Counted from the stretch's first letter, positions 1 through 9,216 are shown. The stretch: DNA of 64,000 nt from Armatimonadota bacterium (GCA_025354405.1 JANXMY010000190.1:1-64000); one strand, 5' to 3'. Program-made: numbers and translations. The notes: generated by a model from the letters alone, not told the origin.

Positions 1-1
1 C

Positions 2-841
2 GCAATCATCGCGATATTGGCAGCAATTTTGTTCCCTGTTTTCCAGAAAGTACGCGAGAATGCCCGCCGTGCCTCTTGTCAGTCGAATGAGAAGCAGCTA
101 GGCCTTGCCCTAATCCAGTATACTCAGGACGCCGACGAGAAATATCCAGGTGGGGTTGGAGGGCTTTACAATAGCCGGTCCGGCTGGGCCGCCAAAATCT
201 ACCAGTATGTCAAGAGTACAGGTGTTTACAAATGCCCGGACGACTCCGGTACTCCGCAAACGCTTGCGGGAAACACGGCATCTTTTGTTCCAGTTTCGTA
301 TGCCATGAATGCGAACTTGGACCCCAACTTTTTCTACAGCACCGCGCTAAGCTCGATTCAGGCTCCTGCGTCAACCGTATTTTTGGTAGAAGTTCAAGGG
401 ATGTACGCTGATGTGACAAACACTGCGAATGATCCGGACAGCAATGGGACGACGGGAAACGGAAATGCCAGTACCTGGGGTTCCGAAGAGGTTCTGGGCG
501 GCGACAATGGCGACGGTTTCATGTACGAGATGAACAACCATAATGCTCGCTATGCCGCAGGGAGTTCGACGGGCAGCGGTATGGGCAACCCGCCTCGACA
601 TAGTGGCTGGGATCTCCCCGCAAGGCATACGGACGGTTCCAATTTCCTCCTTGCCGATGGTCATGTCAAGTACTTGCGGCCCATCGCAGTCTCGCCGGGC
701 TACAACAATGGTAGCTCAAACTGCGGTCAGGATCAGTCCGGCACCGGCTGCACAACAAGCGCTGGCTCTGGCATTGCCGCCAATACGGGCAGCCTAACCG
801 CGAATGGTGCGAACTTTGCAGCGACCTTCAGCTCGAATTAA
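2..841 (+). CDS. Type II secretion/type IV pilin-like prepilin (DUF1559-type), 5' truncated
   Basis: The reading frame is already open at the window edge and begins inside the hydrophobic N-terminal helix ([14 protein letters not shown]), so the start and prepilin cleavage site lie upstream. The helix is followed by [20 protein letters not shown], the hallmark of the large pseudopilin-like family common in Armatimonadota and Planctomycetes. The globular part ends with [12 protein letters not shown], an H-X9-DG motif typical of DUF1559 proteins. These proteins are inserted in the membrane by a class III signal peptide and are thought to form pilus-like or surface structures; the exact role is unknown. 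The tail after the motif is rich in Gly, Ser and Asn. It is convergent with a paralogue on the other strand, separated by a shared terminator. Confidence 0.85.
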   Translation, partial: AIIAILAAILFPVFQKVRENARRASCQSNEKQLGLALIQYTQDADEKYPGGVGGLYNSRSGWAAKIYQYVKSTGVYKCPDDSGTPQTLAGNTASFVPVSYAMNANLDPNFFYSTALSSIQAPASTVFLVEVQGMYADVTNTANDPDSNGTTGNGNASTWGSEEVLGGDNGDGFMYEMNNHNARYAAGSSTGSGMGNPPRHSGWDLPARHTDGSNFLLADGHVKYLRPIAVSPGYNNGSSNCGQDQSGTGCTTSAGSGIAANTGSLTANGANFAATFSSN

Positions 842-860
842 GCTTCGCTCACAATAGTAC

Positions 861-899
861 AAAAAAAGTGCCGGGGTCAGTGACCCCGGCGCTTTTTTT
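861..899. terminator. Bidirectional rho-independent terminator
   Basis: A G+C-rich stem (gccggggtca / tgaccccggc) is flanked on the left by seven A and on the right by seven T. It can therefore act as an intrinsic terminator for both convergent prepilin genes, ending at 841 (plus) and 921 (minus). Confidence 0.9.
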
Positions 900-920
900 C
901 GTCAAATTTCTTCGCAATGA

Positions 921-1826
921 CTAATCTGGGTCGGCCTGCACTGTAAACTCTGACAGGACATCGAATCCACCTGCGCCGGGCAAGTTACTTTTGTGACTTG
1001 CAAGTATCCCCAAATCGACGGCTTTCACATGTCCATCACACCACAAGATATTGCAGCGACTATTGTGGCGAGCGACCAGATTGCCCAGCTTTTTATACCC
1101 ATGCCAAGTAGAGATTGCGGGGGCTGTGTCGCTGAACTGTCCCCGCGCTTCGCCCAGGGAAATCACTCCGTAACCGTCCGCGGAGAACGCTCCATCACCG
1201 TCCGCGACCCAAACGGTTGTAGAAGGCGATTCGAGCTTTGCAAGGCTGTAAACATCGGGTGGATAAGCGTCGCTGACGGGCGGACGTCCAGCACCATGGG
1301 ACGTGCTGTAGTAGGCAGAATTCATGCAGTAGGAACCAGGCCGAAGCGACGGAACTCCGTCGGTGAGTTGTGTCCACGGAACATACGAGCCGAACGAAGT
1401 GGGTCCCGGAACTCTCACGCTGGCCGGGGTCGAGCCGCTGAGCCTCGTATCGGCGGGGTCAAGGTAATCACCACCACCGTTTTGGTCCGGGCAGCTAAAT
1501 ATCTGCGCATTTTTGACGTAAGGCTGGATGGCATCCATCCATTGATAGTGCTGTCCAAAAGCGTCTCCGGCGGGGGAGTAGCGCGCCCCACCCTGCCAGG
1601 TGCCGTAGTAGTGATTGACCATAGCCTCGTCGTTGTCCTGGGAATACTGGACCAAAGCCATTCCCATCTGCTTCAGGTTAGATTCGCAGGAGATGGCGCG
1701 CGCATTCTCGCGTACCTTTTGGAAAACTGGGAAGAGTATTGCCGCGAGAATCGCGATAATGGCGATGACGACGAGCAGCTCAATCAATGTGAAAGCTCGG
1801 CGATTTAGGACTAAATTACGTTCCAT
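921..1826 (-). CDS. Prepilin-like protein with N-terminal methylation helix (DUF1559-type)
   Basis: Complete 301-residue paralogue of the gene at the left edge. The N-terminus has the class III signal: [19 protein letters not shown], with cleavage expected before Phe12, followed by [12 protein letters not shown]. The C-terminal region holds [12 protein letters not shown], an H-X9-DG motif around residues 257-268. The family is processed by prepilin peptidase and anchored in the inner membrane; its function is not established. The start ATG at 1826 follows an AAAGAA element. The 15-base gap to the upstream MFS gene allows co-transcription. Paired convergent pseudopilin genes point to local duplication. 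Confidence 0.88.
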   Translation of the reverse strand: MERNLVLNRRAFTLIELLVVIAIIAILAAILFPVFQKVRENARAISCESNLKQMGMALVQYSQDNDEAMVNHYYGTWQGGARYSPAGDAFGQHYQWMDAIQPYVKNAQIFSCPDQNGGGDYLDPADTRLSGSTPASVRVPGPTSFGSYVPWTQLTDGVPSLRPGSYCMNSAYYSTSHGAGRPPVSDAYPPDVYSLAKLESPSTTVWVADGDGAFSADGYGVISLGEARGQFSDTAPAISTWHGYKKLGNLVARHNSRCNILWCDGHVKAVDLGILASHKSNLPGAGGFDVLSEFTVQADPD

Positions 1827-1841
1827 TTTAATTCTTTCTAT

Positions 1842-3113
1842 TCAGACAAAGTCGCGCCGCGTCAGGATAGAGCGCGGAATGAGTGGGACTGCCAGCAGAG
1901 CCAGCAGCGTTGTCCCTGCACTGAGACAGATAAGGGCGGGGAGAGAGACATGGAGACTTTCATACAGCCAGGACCCCAGAATATCCGAGCCGGTGCCGCC
2001 CAGATTGGCTGCACTCATCAGCAGCGAATAAGACATTGCTTCGGTGCCACGCGGCGATGCCCGTGCCGCAAGATCCATTAGAGCTACGGAGACTAAAACT
2101 CCCATCAACCCACTCAAGCCCTGAATGAGCAGCGCGGAAGCAGGCGTTTTGTACCCAAGAAACAACAGTGTACCCATCGCGCTGAGCACAATCCCAATAG
2201 TCAGCAATCGGCCAAGCGGCACGCGAGTACATAGCCAGGCGTAAATCAATGCGCCGATGATTGCGGCACCATTGGAGAGGCCGCCGAGCCAGCCGATGAA
2301 TTTGGGGTCGAAATGCAGAAGGTTAGTTTGGTAATAAAAGAGGGGTGTTCCAAACCCCGGCGAGAGATCTTTCAGGAAAATAAAAGCGGCAGCAAGCCAC
2401 AAAGCTCGGGACTGAAAGACGGGGCGCAGGTGCAGGAGTATTTCTTCCCCACTAAGATGCACTTTTTGCAGCTGTGTCGGCTCACGCAGCAATAGAAAAG
2501 TCGCGGGCACGAGGGCAAAAAACAGGACAGCACCGATCCCACAGGTCCAGCCGAATGCATGACCAACAAGGTAGCCACCCACAGGCTGGGCAACTAAGAT
2601 GGTACCGGCGATGATCGTCTCGCGCAGTGCGCCCATCCGCCCGGTCCAGCCTTGCTGCTGACCGGTTTCCACCAAAAGGCCTCCTGAGACGCTGCTGGCG
2701 AGCACGGCGAAGGCATTGGCTCCCACAAGTATCCAAACGAGCGGACCGTAATGACGGGGTACGACTGCAAGCAGAGCCCACAAGCTGCCGGCTGCTAAAC
2801 CGCTCAGCATCAAATAGTTCCGGCGCCGGGATCCCCAGAGCGGCACTACATCCGAGAGCAGCCCTGCAACGGGCTTGAAGTACCAGGCCAGGCTGGTCAG
2901 GCCGAAAAACGCTGCCATCGCCGTAGGGCCGAGATGCAGATGGTTTTTGAGCAGAAATTGCAGTGGGAGTTTCGCGTGGCGGCTGTCGCTGACAAAAGTA
3001 GAGATGAGCAGTCCGACTACAATCATCGCAAACAGCCGGCGGGAAGAGTTCAACTGCGGCTTATCTTCGGTGGGCTGAGCTGTAGCGGCAATCGGGGACA
3101 TTTTGGCTGACAC
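1842..3113 (-). CDS. Major facilitator superfamily transporter, BT1/folate-biopterin-like
   Basis: A 423-residue polytopic protein with about 12 hydrophobic segments. The first cytoplasmic loop reads FKPVAGLLSDVVPLWGSRRRNY, close to the KPxxGxxSDxxPxxGxRRxxY pattern of the BT1 (folate/biopterin transporter) branch of the MFS. Substrate is not predictable; BT1 proteins move pterins or related aromatics in protists and plants, while bacterial members are uncharacterised. The longest reading frame starts with GTG at 3113; an ATG four codons later (3101) is an equally good start. A TAGAAT sequence sits immediately before the GTG, so transcription may begin very close to the start. It is divergent from gnd. 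Confidence 0.72.
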   Translation of the reverse strand: MSAKMSPIAATAQPTEDKPQLNSSRRLFAMIVVGLLISTFVSDSRHAKLPLQFLLKNHLHLGPTAMAAFFGLTSLAWYFKPVAGLLSDVVPLWGSRRRNYLMLSGLAAGSLWALLAVVPRHYGPLVWILVGANAFAVLASSVSGGLLVETGQQQGWTGRMGALRETIIAGTILVAQPVGGYLVGHAFGWTCGIGAVLFFALVPATFLLLREPTQLQKVHLSGEEILLHLRPVFQSRALWLAAAFIFLKDLSPGFGTPLFYYQTNLLHFDPKFIGWLGGLSNGAAIIGALIYAWLCTRVPLGRLLTIGIVLSAMGTLLFLGYKTPASALLIQGLSGLMGVLVSVALMDLAARASPRGTEAMSYSLLMSAANLGGTGSDILGSWLYESLHVSLPALICLSAGTTLLALLAVPLIPRSILTRRDFV

Positions 3114-3276
3114 ATTCTAAGTGACAAGCCAGTCAAACAGCTTACCACGTGGAGGGTATACCCCAACACTGAATTTTCAAACCTGTATCCAAAACAAATA
3201 CCGTCAAGCGATAGGGGCAGGAAAAACAGCAATCAAAGGTGAACAAGCGGATGAATAACGCCGAGGGGGAACTCGC

Positions 3277-4335
3277 ATGGAAATCGCAATAGTCGGGCTG
3301 GGCCGCATGGGCATGAATATGCTGGAGCGGCTGGCAGCCGATGGACATAAAGTGTATGGGTTCGATACATCGCCGGATAAGGTGCCAGAGGTGGAGAAGC
3401 GGGGCGGAGTCGGCGTCACCGATCTGGCCGAAGCTATCCATCGGCAGCAGCAAACTCCGAAAATCGCCTGGATCATGGTTCCCCAAGGCAAACCGGTAGA
3501 TGAAACTATTGAGAGGCTAAAAGCAGTATTATCACCTGGGGATATTATCATTGATGGGGGAAATTCGTACTTCAAAGACAGCGTTCGTCGTGGAAAGCTT
3601 CTGGAAGAATCCGGCATTCAATATATTGACTGCGGGACTTCCGGGGGTATCTGGGGACTGAAAGAGGGGTACTGCTTGATGTACGGCGGAAACCCGGAAG
3701 CGGCGAAGATTTGCGAGCCAATCTTTAAGACGCTTGCCCCGCCGGACGGATATGTCTACACAGGGGCCTCAGGATCGGGTCACTATGTCAAGATGATTCA
3801 TAACGGTATCGAGTATGGCATGCTCCAAGCTTACGGCGAGGGCTTCGACATTCTCCATGCCAGCGAGTATAAACTTGACTTGACACATATCGCCTCCGCC
3901 TGGCGTTTTGGCAGCGTGGTGCGCTCGTGGCTGCTGGACCTGCTGGTGCTGGCATTCAAGAGCGACGAGAATTTGCAGAAAGTCCGCGGATATGTCGAAG
4001 ACTCCGGGGAAGGCCGCTGGACGATCCAGGAGGCCATCGATCACAATGTCCCGGCACCGGTCATCACAGCCTCGCTGTACGAGCGGTTCCACTCGCGGCA
4101 GCCGGAAAATTTCGCGGCCAAAGTGATCGCCTCGCTGCGAAACGAATTTGGCGGCCATGCCGTCAAGTCGACAGACAGCACGGTTCAGGATGCCACAGGC
4201 TCTGGCGACTCTGTGACTTACCGCGGAACATCGGACAGCACGGCAGATCAGATTCAGCCAGGGGCGACAGCAACTGAAGCGGCGCAAACGATCGCGGCTA
4301 CTGCGACGGCACTGGAAAATTCTAGTAAAGGCTAG
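3277..4335 (+). CDS. gnd: 6-phosphogluconate dehydrogenase, decarboxylating, short NAD-type
   Basis: Catalyses oxidative decarboxylation of 6-phosphogluconate to ribulose 5-phosphate in the cytoplasm. The Rossmann motif GLGRMG is at residues 7-12, DGGNSYF at 93-99, the CGTSGG substrate loop at about 119-124 and the catalytic segment GHYVKMIHNGIEYG at 168-181 with the expected Lys172 and Asn176. The length fits the short (about 300-residue) YqeC/GntZ class. About 55 extra C-terminal residues rich in Ser, Thr, Ala and Gly are not part of the family fold. The ATG at 3277 follows GAGGGGGA. It is first in a six-gene operon with zwf, so both oxidative steps of the pentose phosphate pathway are co-transcribed; the intervening lactonase gene is absent here. 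Confidence 0.93.
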   Translation: MEIAIVGLGRMGMNMLERLAADGHKVYGFDTSPDKVPEVEKRGGVGVTDLAEAIHRQQQTPKIAWIMVPQGKPVDETIERLKAVLSPGDIIIDGGNSYFKDSVRRGKLLEESGIQYIDCGTSGGIWGLKEGYCLMYGGNPEAAKICEPIFKTLAPPDGYVYTGASGSGHYVKMIHNGIEYGMLQAYGEGFDILHASEYKLDLTHIASAWRFGSVVRSWLLDLLVLAFKSDENLQKVRGYVEDSGEGRWTIQEAIDHNVPAPVITASLYERFHSRQPENFAAKVIASLRNEFGGHAVKSTDSTVQDATGSGDSVTYRGTSDSTADQIQPGATATEAAQTIAATATALENSSKG

Positions 4336-4341
4336 GTATAT

Positions 4342-4758
4342 TTGGAAAAACTCTGGGCTAATCTGCATGGTGGAAGTACGCATTTCCCAATCGCTCTGAT
4401 GATCGCTTCGGTGATCTTTGACGGATTGGCCTTTCTAATCAATCGCGATCCAATAAAACGCGATCTCCACGCCGCTGGGTTTTATGCACTGCTGCTCGGA
4501 GCAGCAGCAACTCTGGTCGCCACTTTATCCGGCCTGGCCATCTCGGCCTGGCAGTTTTTTGGCGAGGGAATATTGGCGAAGCATCACGATTTCGTCTGGC
4601 CCGCCTTTGGGCTGATGATTGGTTTGGCCGTTTGGAGGGTGGTCGTACGTGGCGAAGCCACTCGCACTGCCTTCGGTATTTATCTCGTGGTCGCCGGACT
4701 GACGGCCGGGCTGATGGCAGCGGCCGGTTATTTTGGCGGCGAACTTTTAGGAAGTTGA
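4342..4758 (+). CDS. DUF2231 integral membrane protein
   Basis: 138 residues with four predicted membrane helices. HGGSTHFPIAL near residues 9-19, a conserved histidine in KHHDFVW and the C-terminal GYFGGELL are characteristic of the DUF2231 family. Some members are found with cytochromes and are suspected of binding haem through the conserved histidines; that role is inferred, not shown. The start is TTG at 4342, seven bases after the gnd stop. The neighbour downstream encodes a c-type cytochrome eight bases away, which supports a joint redox function in the membrane. Confidence 0.8.
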   Translation: MEKLWANLHGGSTHFPIALMIASVIFDGLAFLINRDPIKRDLHAAGFYALLLGAAATLVATLSGLAISAWQFFGEGILAKHHDFVWPAFGLMIGLAVWRVVVRGEATRTAFGIYLVVAGLTAGLMAAAGYFGGELLGS

Positions 4759-4765
4759 TACACTC

Positions 4766-5170
4766 ATGGCACGTGAACTTAAGGGCCTCGGAGCCGGCCT
4801 GATTGCCGGACTCGGCGTTGTCGGGGCAGCCTTCGGCGTCTCGGCGATTGCGACCCATGGCCAATCGGCGGAGCCGCAGGATAAGCCGCAGACGAAAAAT
4901 CAGAGCGTCGCGGCAAGCAATGCGTCGCTGACCAATGTTTCGCAGCTGGTCGCGACTGGGCATGGCTTTTATACGACTTCCTGTGCCAGCTGTCACGGCA
5001 AGGACGGCAAGGGAGTCATTGGACCGAATCTTCACAATTTAGGCGACCCGGATGCCAAGATCGCGCTTAATATTAAGAACGGGTTTAAAGGCCAGATGCC
5101 TCCTTACAGGGACAAATATACAGACCCACAGATTGCGGCACTTGTAGCCTATATTCAGTCTCTCACTTAA
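4766..5170 (+). CDS. Monohaem cytochrome c, membrane-anchored or secreted
   Basis: A 134-residue class I cytochrome c. An N-terminal hydrophobic segment (residues 9-29) acts as signal peptide or anchor. The haem attachment site CASCH is at residues 73-77 and the distal methionine is Met111 in GQMPPY. It would act on the periplasmic side as a one-electron carrier. It lies between the DUF2231 membrane protein and zwf in the gnd-zwf operon, an unusual position for a cytochrome. No reductase or oxidase is nearby, so its partners are unknown. Confidence 0.87.
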   Translation: MARELKGLGAGLIAGLGVVGAAFGVSAIATHGQSAEPQDKPQTKNQSVAASNASLTNVSQLVATGHGFYTTSCASCHGKDGKGVIGPNLHNLGDPDAKIALNIKNGFKGQMPPYRDKYTDPQIAALVAYIQSLT

Positions 5171-5184
5171 CTTTTGGAGTCACA

Positions 5185-6747
5185 ATGCCCGAAATTGAAA
5201 ACACGGACCAGACGGCGGCAGTAGACACATTGCTGATCGAACGGCCCATTCCGCCCTGTAATATCGTCATTTTTGGTGCGACGGGAGATCTGACCCATCG
5301 CAAGCTCATTCCGGCCCTGTTTTCGCTGGATACTCAGGGCCTCCTGCCGGATCATCTGAAAATCACTGGGTTCGCCCGGCGCGATTTTTCCGACCATTCT
5401 TTCCGGGATGAGCTGAGAGCCTCGGTTCAAGAGTACGCGCCTGACCTGTGGAAAGAAGCCGAAGCGTCTTGGCCTAAGTTTGCCCGGCGCGTGGTATTCC
5501 ACCGGTCGGACTTCGACAATGCCCAGGGCTTTACCTGGCTGAAAGAGCGGCTGGATAAATTCGATCAGACCGAAGGTACGCTGGGCAATCGCCTTTACTA
5601 CCTCGCAACACCTCCCAGCACTTACACGACCGTGGTACAGCAGCTCGGGATAGCAGGTCTGGTGCGAAGCGGCACGGACAAAGACACCGATGGATTCCGG
5701 CGAATTATCGTTGAGAAGCCTTTCGGCTCCGACCTTTCGAGTGCCCGAACATTAAACACCGAGCTGAAACAAGTTTTCGATGAAGAACAAATTTATCGCA
5801 TAGACCACTACCTGGGCAAAGAGACCGTTCAAAATATCTTTGTATTCCGTTTTGCTAACCTTCTGTTCGAGCCGCTGTGGAACAGCAAATATGTCGACAG
5901 TGTGCAGGTGACGGTCGCCGAGACTGTCGGAGTCGAGCTGAGGGCCGGATATTTCGACCACGCCGGTGAGCTGCGAGATATGGTGCAGAGCCATGCCCTG
6001 CAGATGCTGGCACTTATTGCGATGGAACCGCCGAACACGCTAAGCGCCAGTGATATTCGTGACGAAAAGGCAAAAGTGCTTCGGGCGATCTCGCCGATAG
6101 TTGGAGCTGGCTGTAATGATTGTGTCGTGCGCGGCCAGTATGGGGCAGGCCAGAACGGCGGCAAAGATGTTCCCGCCTATCGCGATGAACCGAATGTCCC
6201 GGCGGATTCGGTCACGGATTCGTTTGTCGCATTGAAGCTGGAGATCAAAAACTGGCGCTGGGCCGGTGTCCCCTTCTATATTCGGGCTGGAAAGCGGATG
6301 CCCGAGCGGGTAACGGAAGTTAACATTATCTTTAAAGATATCCCGCAGGCACTGCTGGCAAACGAAAAGGAAGACGCTGCCGAACCGAATGTCATCACAA
6401 TCCGCGTCCAGCCAAACGAAGGCATCTCTATGCGCCTGGGGGCTAAACCGCCCGGCCAGAAAACAGTCGTGCGCCCAGTTGATATGAACTTCACCTATGG
6501 CACAAGCTTTGGGCAGCGTATTCACGACGCCTACGAGCGGTTGATCATGGACGCCTTACTCGGCGACGCCGCCCTGTTTACGCGCGATGACGAAGTGGAG
6601 GCCGAATGGGGCTTAATCACGCCGATCCTGGAGCACTGGGACGCAAATCCCGCTCCCGAACTGCCAAATTACGCGGCAGGAACCTGGGGACCTGAAGCCG
6701 CCGATAAGCTGCTGACCGATTCGGGCCGCAAGTGGTGGAATAGATAA
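5185..6747 (+). CDS. zwf: Glucose-6-phosphate 1-dehydrogenase
   Basis: A 520-residue cytoplasmic enzyme oxidising glucose 6-phosphate to 6-phosphogluconolactone with reduction of NAD(P). The dinucleotide motif GATGDL lies at residues 31-36, and the signature RIDHYLGK with catalytic His at 205-212. Length is normal for the family. The start ATG at 5185 has TTTTGGAG eight bases upstream. Together with gnd it encodes the oxidative branch of the pentose phosphate pathway, the main source of cytosolic NADPH; the ferredoxin immediately downstream suggests a link to low-potential electron transfer. Confidence 0.95.
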   Translation: MPEIENTDQTAAVDTLLIERPIPPCNIVIFGATGDLTHRKLIPALFSLDTQGLLPDHLKITGFARRDFSDHSFRDELRASVQEYAPDLWKEAEASWPKFARRVVFHRSDFDNAQGFTWLKERLDKFDQTEGTLGNRLYYLATPPSTYTTVVQQLGIAGLVRSGTDKDTDGFRRIIVEKPFGSDLSSARTLNTELKQVFDEEQIYRIDHYLGKETVQNIFVFRFANLLFEPLWNSKYVDSVQVTVAETVGVELRAGYFDHAGELRDMVQSHALQMLALIAMEPPNTLSASDIRDEKAKVLRAISPIVGAGCNDCVVRGQYGAGQNGGKDVPAYRDEPNVPADSVTDSFVALKLEIKNWRWAGVPFYIRAGKRMPERVTEVNIIFKDIPQALLANEKEDAAEPNVITIRVQPNEGISMRLGAKPPGQKTVVRPVDMNFTYGTSFGQRIHDAYERLIMDALLGDAALFTRDDEVEAEWGLITPILEHWDANPAPELPNYAAGTWGPEAADKLLTDSGRKWWNR

Positions 6748-6775
6748 TACGTAATTCGAGAAGGAAGAAAACAGT

Positions 6776-7096
6776 ATGCCGACAGTGACAATTGAGGGTG
6801 GACAGACATTTGAAGTCGAGAGCGGTAAAAAGCTCGTTCTGGGAATTGAGGACGCTGGGATCGATATCCTCCACCGCTGCGGCGGGCAGGCCCGCTGCAC
6901 CACCTGTAAAGTGCATTTTATCTCTGGAGAACCGACAGAGATAAACTCGCTGGAACATGACTCGCTGGAAGAGGATGGTCTGCTCGGCCAGTACCGCCTT
7001 TCCTGCCAGATCCGCGTCACGGGTGACATGACGATCGCTCCCCCCGAGCTTGCCAGTGTGCGTGGAATTACACCCGGCAGCCGCCCGGAAGATTAG
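6776..7096 (+). CDS. 2Fe-2S ferredoxin, adrenodoxin-like cysteine spacing
   Basis: A 106-residue soluble electron carrier with a beta-grasp ferredoxin fold. The cluster ligands are Cys35, Cys41, Cys44 and Cys77. The spacing C-X5-C-X2-C-X32-C is that of the adrenodoxin/vertebrate-type group rather than the C-X4-C of plant-type ferredoxins, though the X32 arm is slightly short. There is a good ribosome site (GAAGGAAG) before ATG 6776. It sits directly behind zwf, so NADPH made by Zwf could feed it through an unlinked reductase; this is inference. Confidence 0.85.
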   Translation: MPTVTIEGGQTFEVESGKKLVLGIEDAGIDILHRCGGQARCTTCKVHFISGEPTEINSLEHDSLEEDGLLGQYRLSCQIRVTGDMTIAPPELASVRGITPGSRPED

Positions 7097-7105
7097 AGAG
7101 AAAAT

Positions 7106-8182
7106 ATGGCAGAGAAGCGTGTCGGCTTCCTCTATGATCCGGTTGTGCTGGAGCATCAGCCGCCTGAAGGACATCCGGAGCGGCCAGACCGGGCCAGTGA
7201 GACTTTTGCGTTTCTGGACCAGTCCGGTATTCTGGAGCGGCTGACACTTCTGCCAGTCACCCCTGCGACTCGCGAGCAGCTGGAGCGGGTCCATACACCT
7301 GCGTATCTCGATCATGTCGAAAGAATCGTGGCCCAGGGCGGCGGCATTCTCGATGCCGGGGACACCGCGGCTTCGCCCGGCTCCTGGGCTGCGGCCACGG
7401 CAGCTGCAGGTGCCTCCCTAGGGGCTGTGGATGCCGTCATGGCCGGCGGCATGGAGGCGGCCTTCGCTCTTGTCCGGCCTCCTGGCCACCATGCCCCACC
7501 CGATCAAGCGATGGGCTTTTGCATCCTCAACAACGCCGCTCTCGCCGCCACGCATGCCCTCGCACACTACGATATCTCCCGAGTATTGTTGGTGGATTTC
7601 GATGTTCACCACGGTAATGGCACGCAGGACGCGTTTTACAGCTCCCCTGACGTGCTTTATTTCTCTACACATCAATCGCCCGCTTACCCGTTCACAGGGT
7701 CAATTGAAGAAATGGGTGACGGTCCGGGCCTTGGCTACACCGTGAACGTGCCCCTGCCACCTGATATCGGCGACGCTGGTTTTCAGGCGGCATTCGAAAC
7801 CATTCTTCGCCCTCTGGCCCAGCGTTTCCAGCCGGAGTTGGTAATCGTATCAGCGGGCTACGATGCTCACTGGCGCAATAGTCGCTATGTTGCTGGTATT
7901 CGGGAACGCCTCACAATAAAGGGTCTCTGTGCACTCTCAGCCATCTTGTTGGAGATTTCCGACACGTACTGCCCGGGACGCCTGGTGGGAATATTAGAAG
8001 GGGGGTACGATCTGGAATCTCTAGCCCTGGGTGTTGCAGGGACGCTAAAAGTTTGGCTTGGTGATACCGAGTTCGAGGATCCGCTGGGTCCGGCCCCTGC
8101 TCATGTACGCGAACCGAATATTGCGCCGCTGCTTGCCGAGATCAGGACCCTGCATGACCTCTCAGCAGACGCTTTGTCATAA
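7106..8182 (+). CDS. Histone-deacetylase-fold amidohydrolase (acetoin utilisation/class II HDAC family)
   Basis: 358 residues of the arginase/deacetylase superfamily. The zinc site and catalytic histidines are visible: RPPGHH at 124-129, DFDVHHGNGT at 164-173 and VSAGYDAH near 249-256. Bacterial members hydrolyse acetylated amines or polyamines, or deacetylate proteins; the substrate here is unknown. The ATG is ten bases after the ferredoxin stop, so it ends the gnd operon. Its last 41 bases overlap the convergent glycosidase gene. N-acetyl-polyamine deacetylase activity is an alternative that sequence alone cannot separate. Confidence 0.88.
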   Translation: MAEKRVGFLYDPVVLEHQPPEGHPERPDRASETFAFLDQSGILERLTLLPVTPATREQLERVHTPAYLDHVERIVAQGGGILDAGDTAASPGSWAAATAAAGASLGAVDAVMAGGMEAAFALVRPPGHHAPPDQAMGFCILNNAALAATHALAHYDISRVLLVDFDVHHGNGTQDAFYSSPDVLYFSTHQSPAYPFTGSIEEMGDGPGLGYTVNVPLPPDIGDAGFQAAFETILRPLAQRFQPELVIVSAGYDAHWRNSRYVAGIRERLTIKGLCALSAILLEISDTYCPGRLVGILEGGYDLESLALGVAGTLKVWLGDTEFEDPLGPAPAHVREPNIAPLLAEIRTLHDLSADALS

Positions 8183-9179
8183 GAACCGGGCCGCTTTCGA
8201 GGTCGTGGATTGGTTTCGGACTAAAAATCGTCGGTGGCTTGCTGAAAAGTGGCGGCGGCTTGCTGAAAAGCACGAGGGCATGGGGGATCGGTCGACTGGG
8301 GATGCCGGGAGAAGTATGACCGGTGACGAGGATTTTCTGACCGTAAACTAGCGAGGTGCTGAAACCCGAGTCGAGAAGTACGGCTTCCTGAATTCCCTGC
8401 TCCTGCAAAGCGCGGGCAAGGCGGGCGGAGGGAGTTACGTAGGTGGTAGCCCCCACCCCGAGGCGACCATCGGGCAAGAGGCAGAAGAAGGCACGTCGGC
8501 GCGGATCTTCGGCATCGTGCACGTGGAAGGTCTCTATTCGGGCATGGTCGGCTGCGAGGCCGCCGTGGACTAACCAGACCCCTCCCAGAAAGACGTCGGT
8601 TAGGCCGGGCAGCCGGGCCGCAAGAGAGTTCTGAGTTCGCATCGTATCCGGATGATAAGGAAGGATGCGGGTCCGCCCCGGCGCGAGCAGCACCAAAGGG
8701 CGCCCCTCCAGCGCGGCGGCGTTATCCGCCCGGTTGAAGACAGCACAGGTCTCATCACCACAAAGAGACGGACCGATCAGAATATTGTCCGTGCCCTGCA
8801 CCGATGCATCCGCGAAGAATGTCCCATTGACGCCTGCTTGTGCCCCTGCCTGCTGCACAAGGGCATCGACCCCGCAGCGCAGCGCAGAGCGGCGGGTCTG
8901 TGCAACCCCTCCTTCGATTACGATAAATGGGACTCCCGCTTTGTGCGAAGTCACAACCCGCAAGGGCGGCTGCGGATTCCGCAGGTCGGCCCCGGTGCGA
9001 ACTTCTTCAGGGTCAAGAACGGGCGCGGAGACAAAAGCGGATTGAATCTGCCGAGCGTGGTGGTGTGGAGGCATGAAAAAAGCGACTGCAAACGCAGCCG
9101 CCCCTGTCCATACACCCAGTACAGCTAGCCCAAGGGCCAGCCGCTTCCGCTTGATCGAGGTGGTGCAGCGCAGAATCAT
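8142..9179 (-). CDS. Phosphodiester glycosidase family protein (NAGPA/DUF2233 domain)
   Basis: 345 residues. A membrane anchor or uncleaved signal lies at residues 14-36, followed by a periplasmic domain. The fold is recognised by VNGTFF (117-122), the VFLGGVWLVHGG stretch (197-208) and DSGFST (270-275), matching the exopolysaccharide/NAGPA-type phosphodiester glycosidase domain. Such enzymes remove GlcNAc from phosphodiesters in vertebrates; bacterial homologues probably act on cell-envelope polymers. The last 40 residues contain a duplicated FSKPP motif and look unstructured; they are encoded over the 41-base convergent overlap. The start ATG 9179 is preceded at seven bases by a -10-like CATACT and has no Shine-Dalgarno, consistent with a leaderless transcript. 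Confidence 0.8.
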   Translation of the reverse strand: MILRCTTSIKRKRLALGLAVLGVWTGAAAFAVAFFMPPHHHARQIQSAFVSAPVLDPEEVRTGADLRNPQPPLRVVTSHKAGVPFIVIEGGVAQTRRSALRCGVDALVQQAGAQAGVNGTFFADASVQGTDNILIGPSLCGDETCAVFNRADNAAALEGRPLVLLAPGRTRILPYHPDTMRTQNSLAARLPGLTDVFLGGVWLVHGGLAADHARIETFHVHDAEDPRRRAFFCLLPDGRLGVGATTYVTPSARLARALQEQGIQEAVLLDSGFSTSLVYGQKILVTGHTSPGIPSRPIPHALVLFSKPPPLFSKPPTIFSPKPIHDLESGPVLMTKRLLRGHAGS

Positions 9180-9186
9180 TAAGTTC

Positions 9187-9216
9187 AGTATGACATAGGG
9201 AGGCGGTGTTTGTCAA
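9187..9216 (-). promoter_or_regulatory. Leaderless-type promoter of the phosphodiester glycosidase gene
   Basis: On the minus strand TTGACA (9216-9211) is followed after 18 bases by CATACT (9192-9187). The ATG at 9179 begins eight bases past the last T of the -10 box, at the expected transcription start. Its -35 box lies 13 bp from the -35 box of the divergent secDF promoter. Confidence 0.6.

Noticed and set aside
993-1808. 271-codon open frame on the plus strand opposite the prepilin gene
   Set aside because: It is the antisense of a well-supported prepilin gene, and its product has no recognisable domain.
6776-7096. Ferredoxin as part of a P450 system
   Set aside because: No cytochrome P450 or ferredoxin reductase occurs in the window; only the cysteine spacing points that way.
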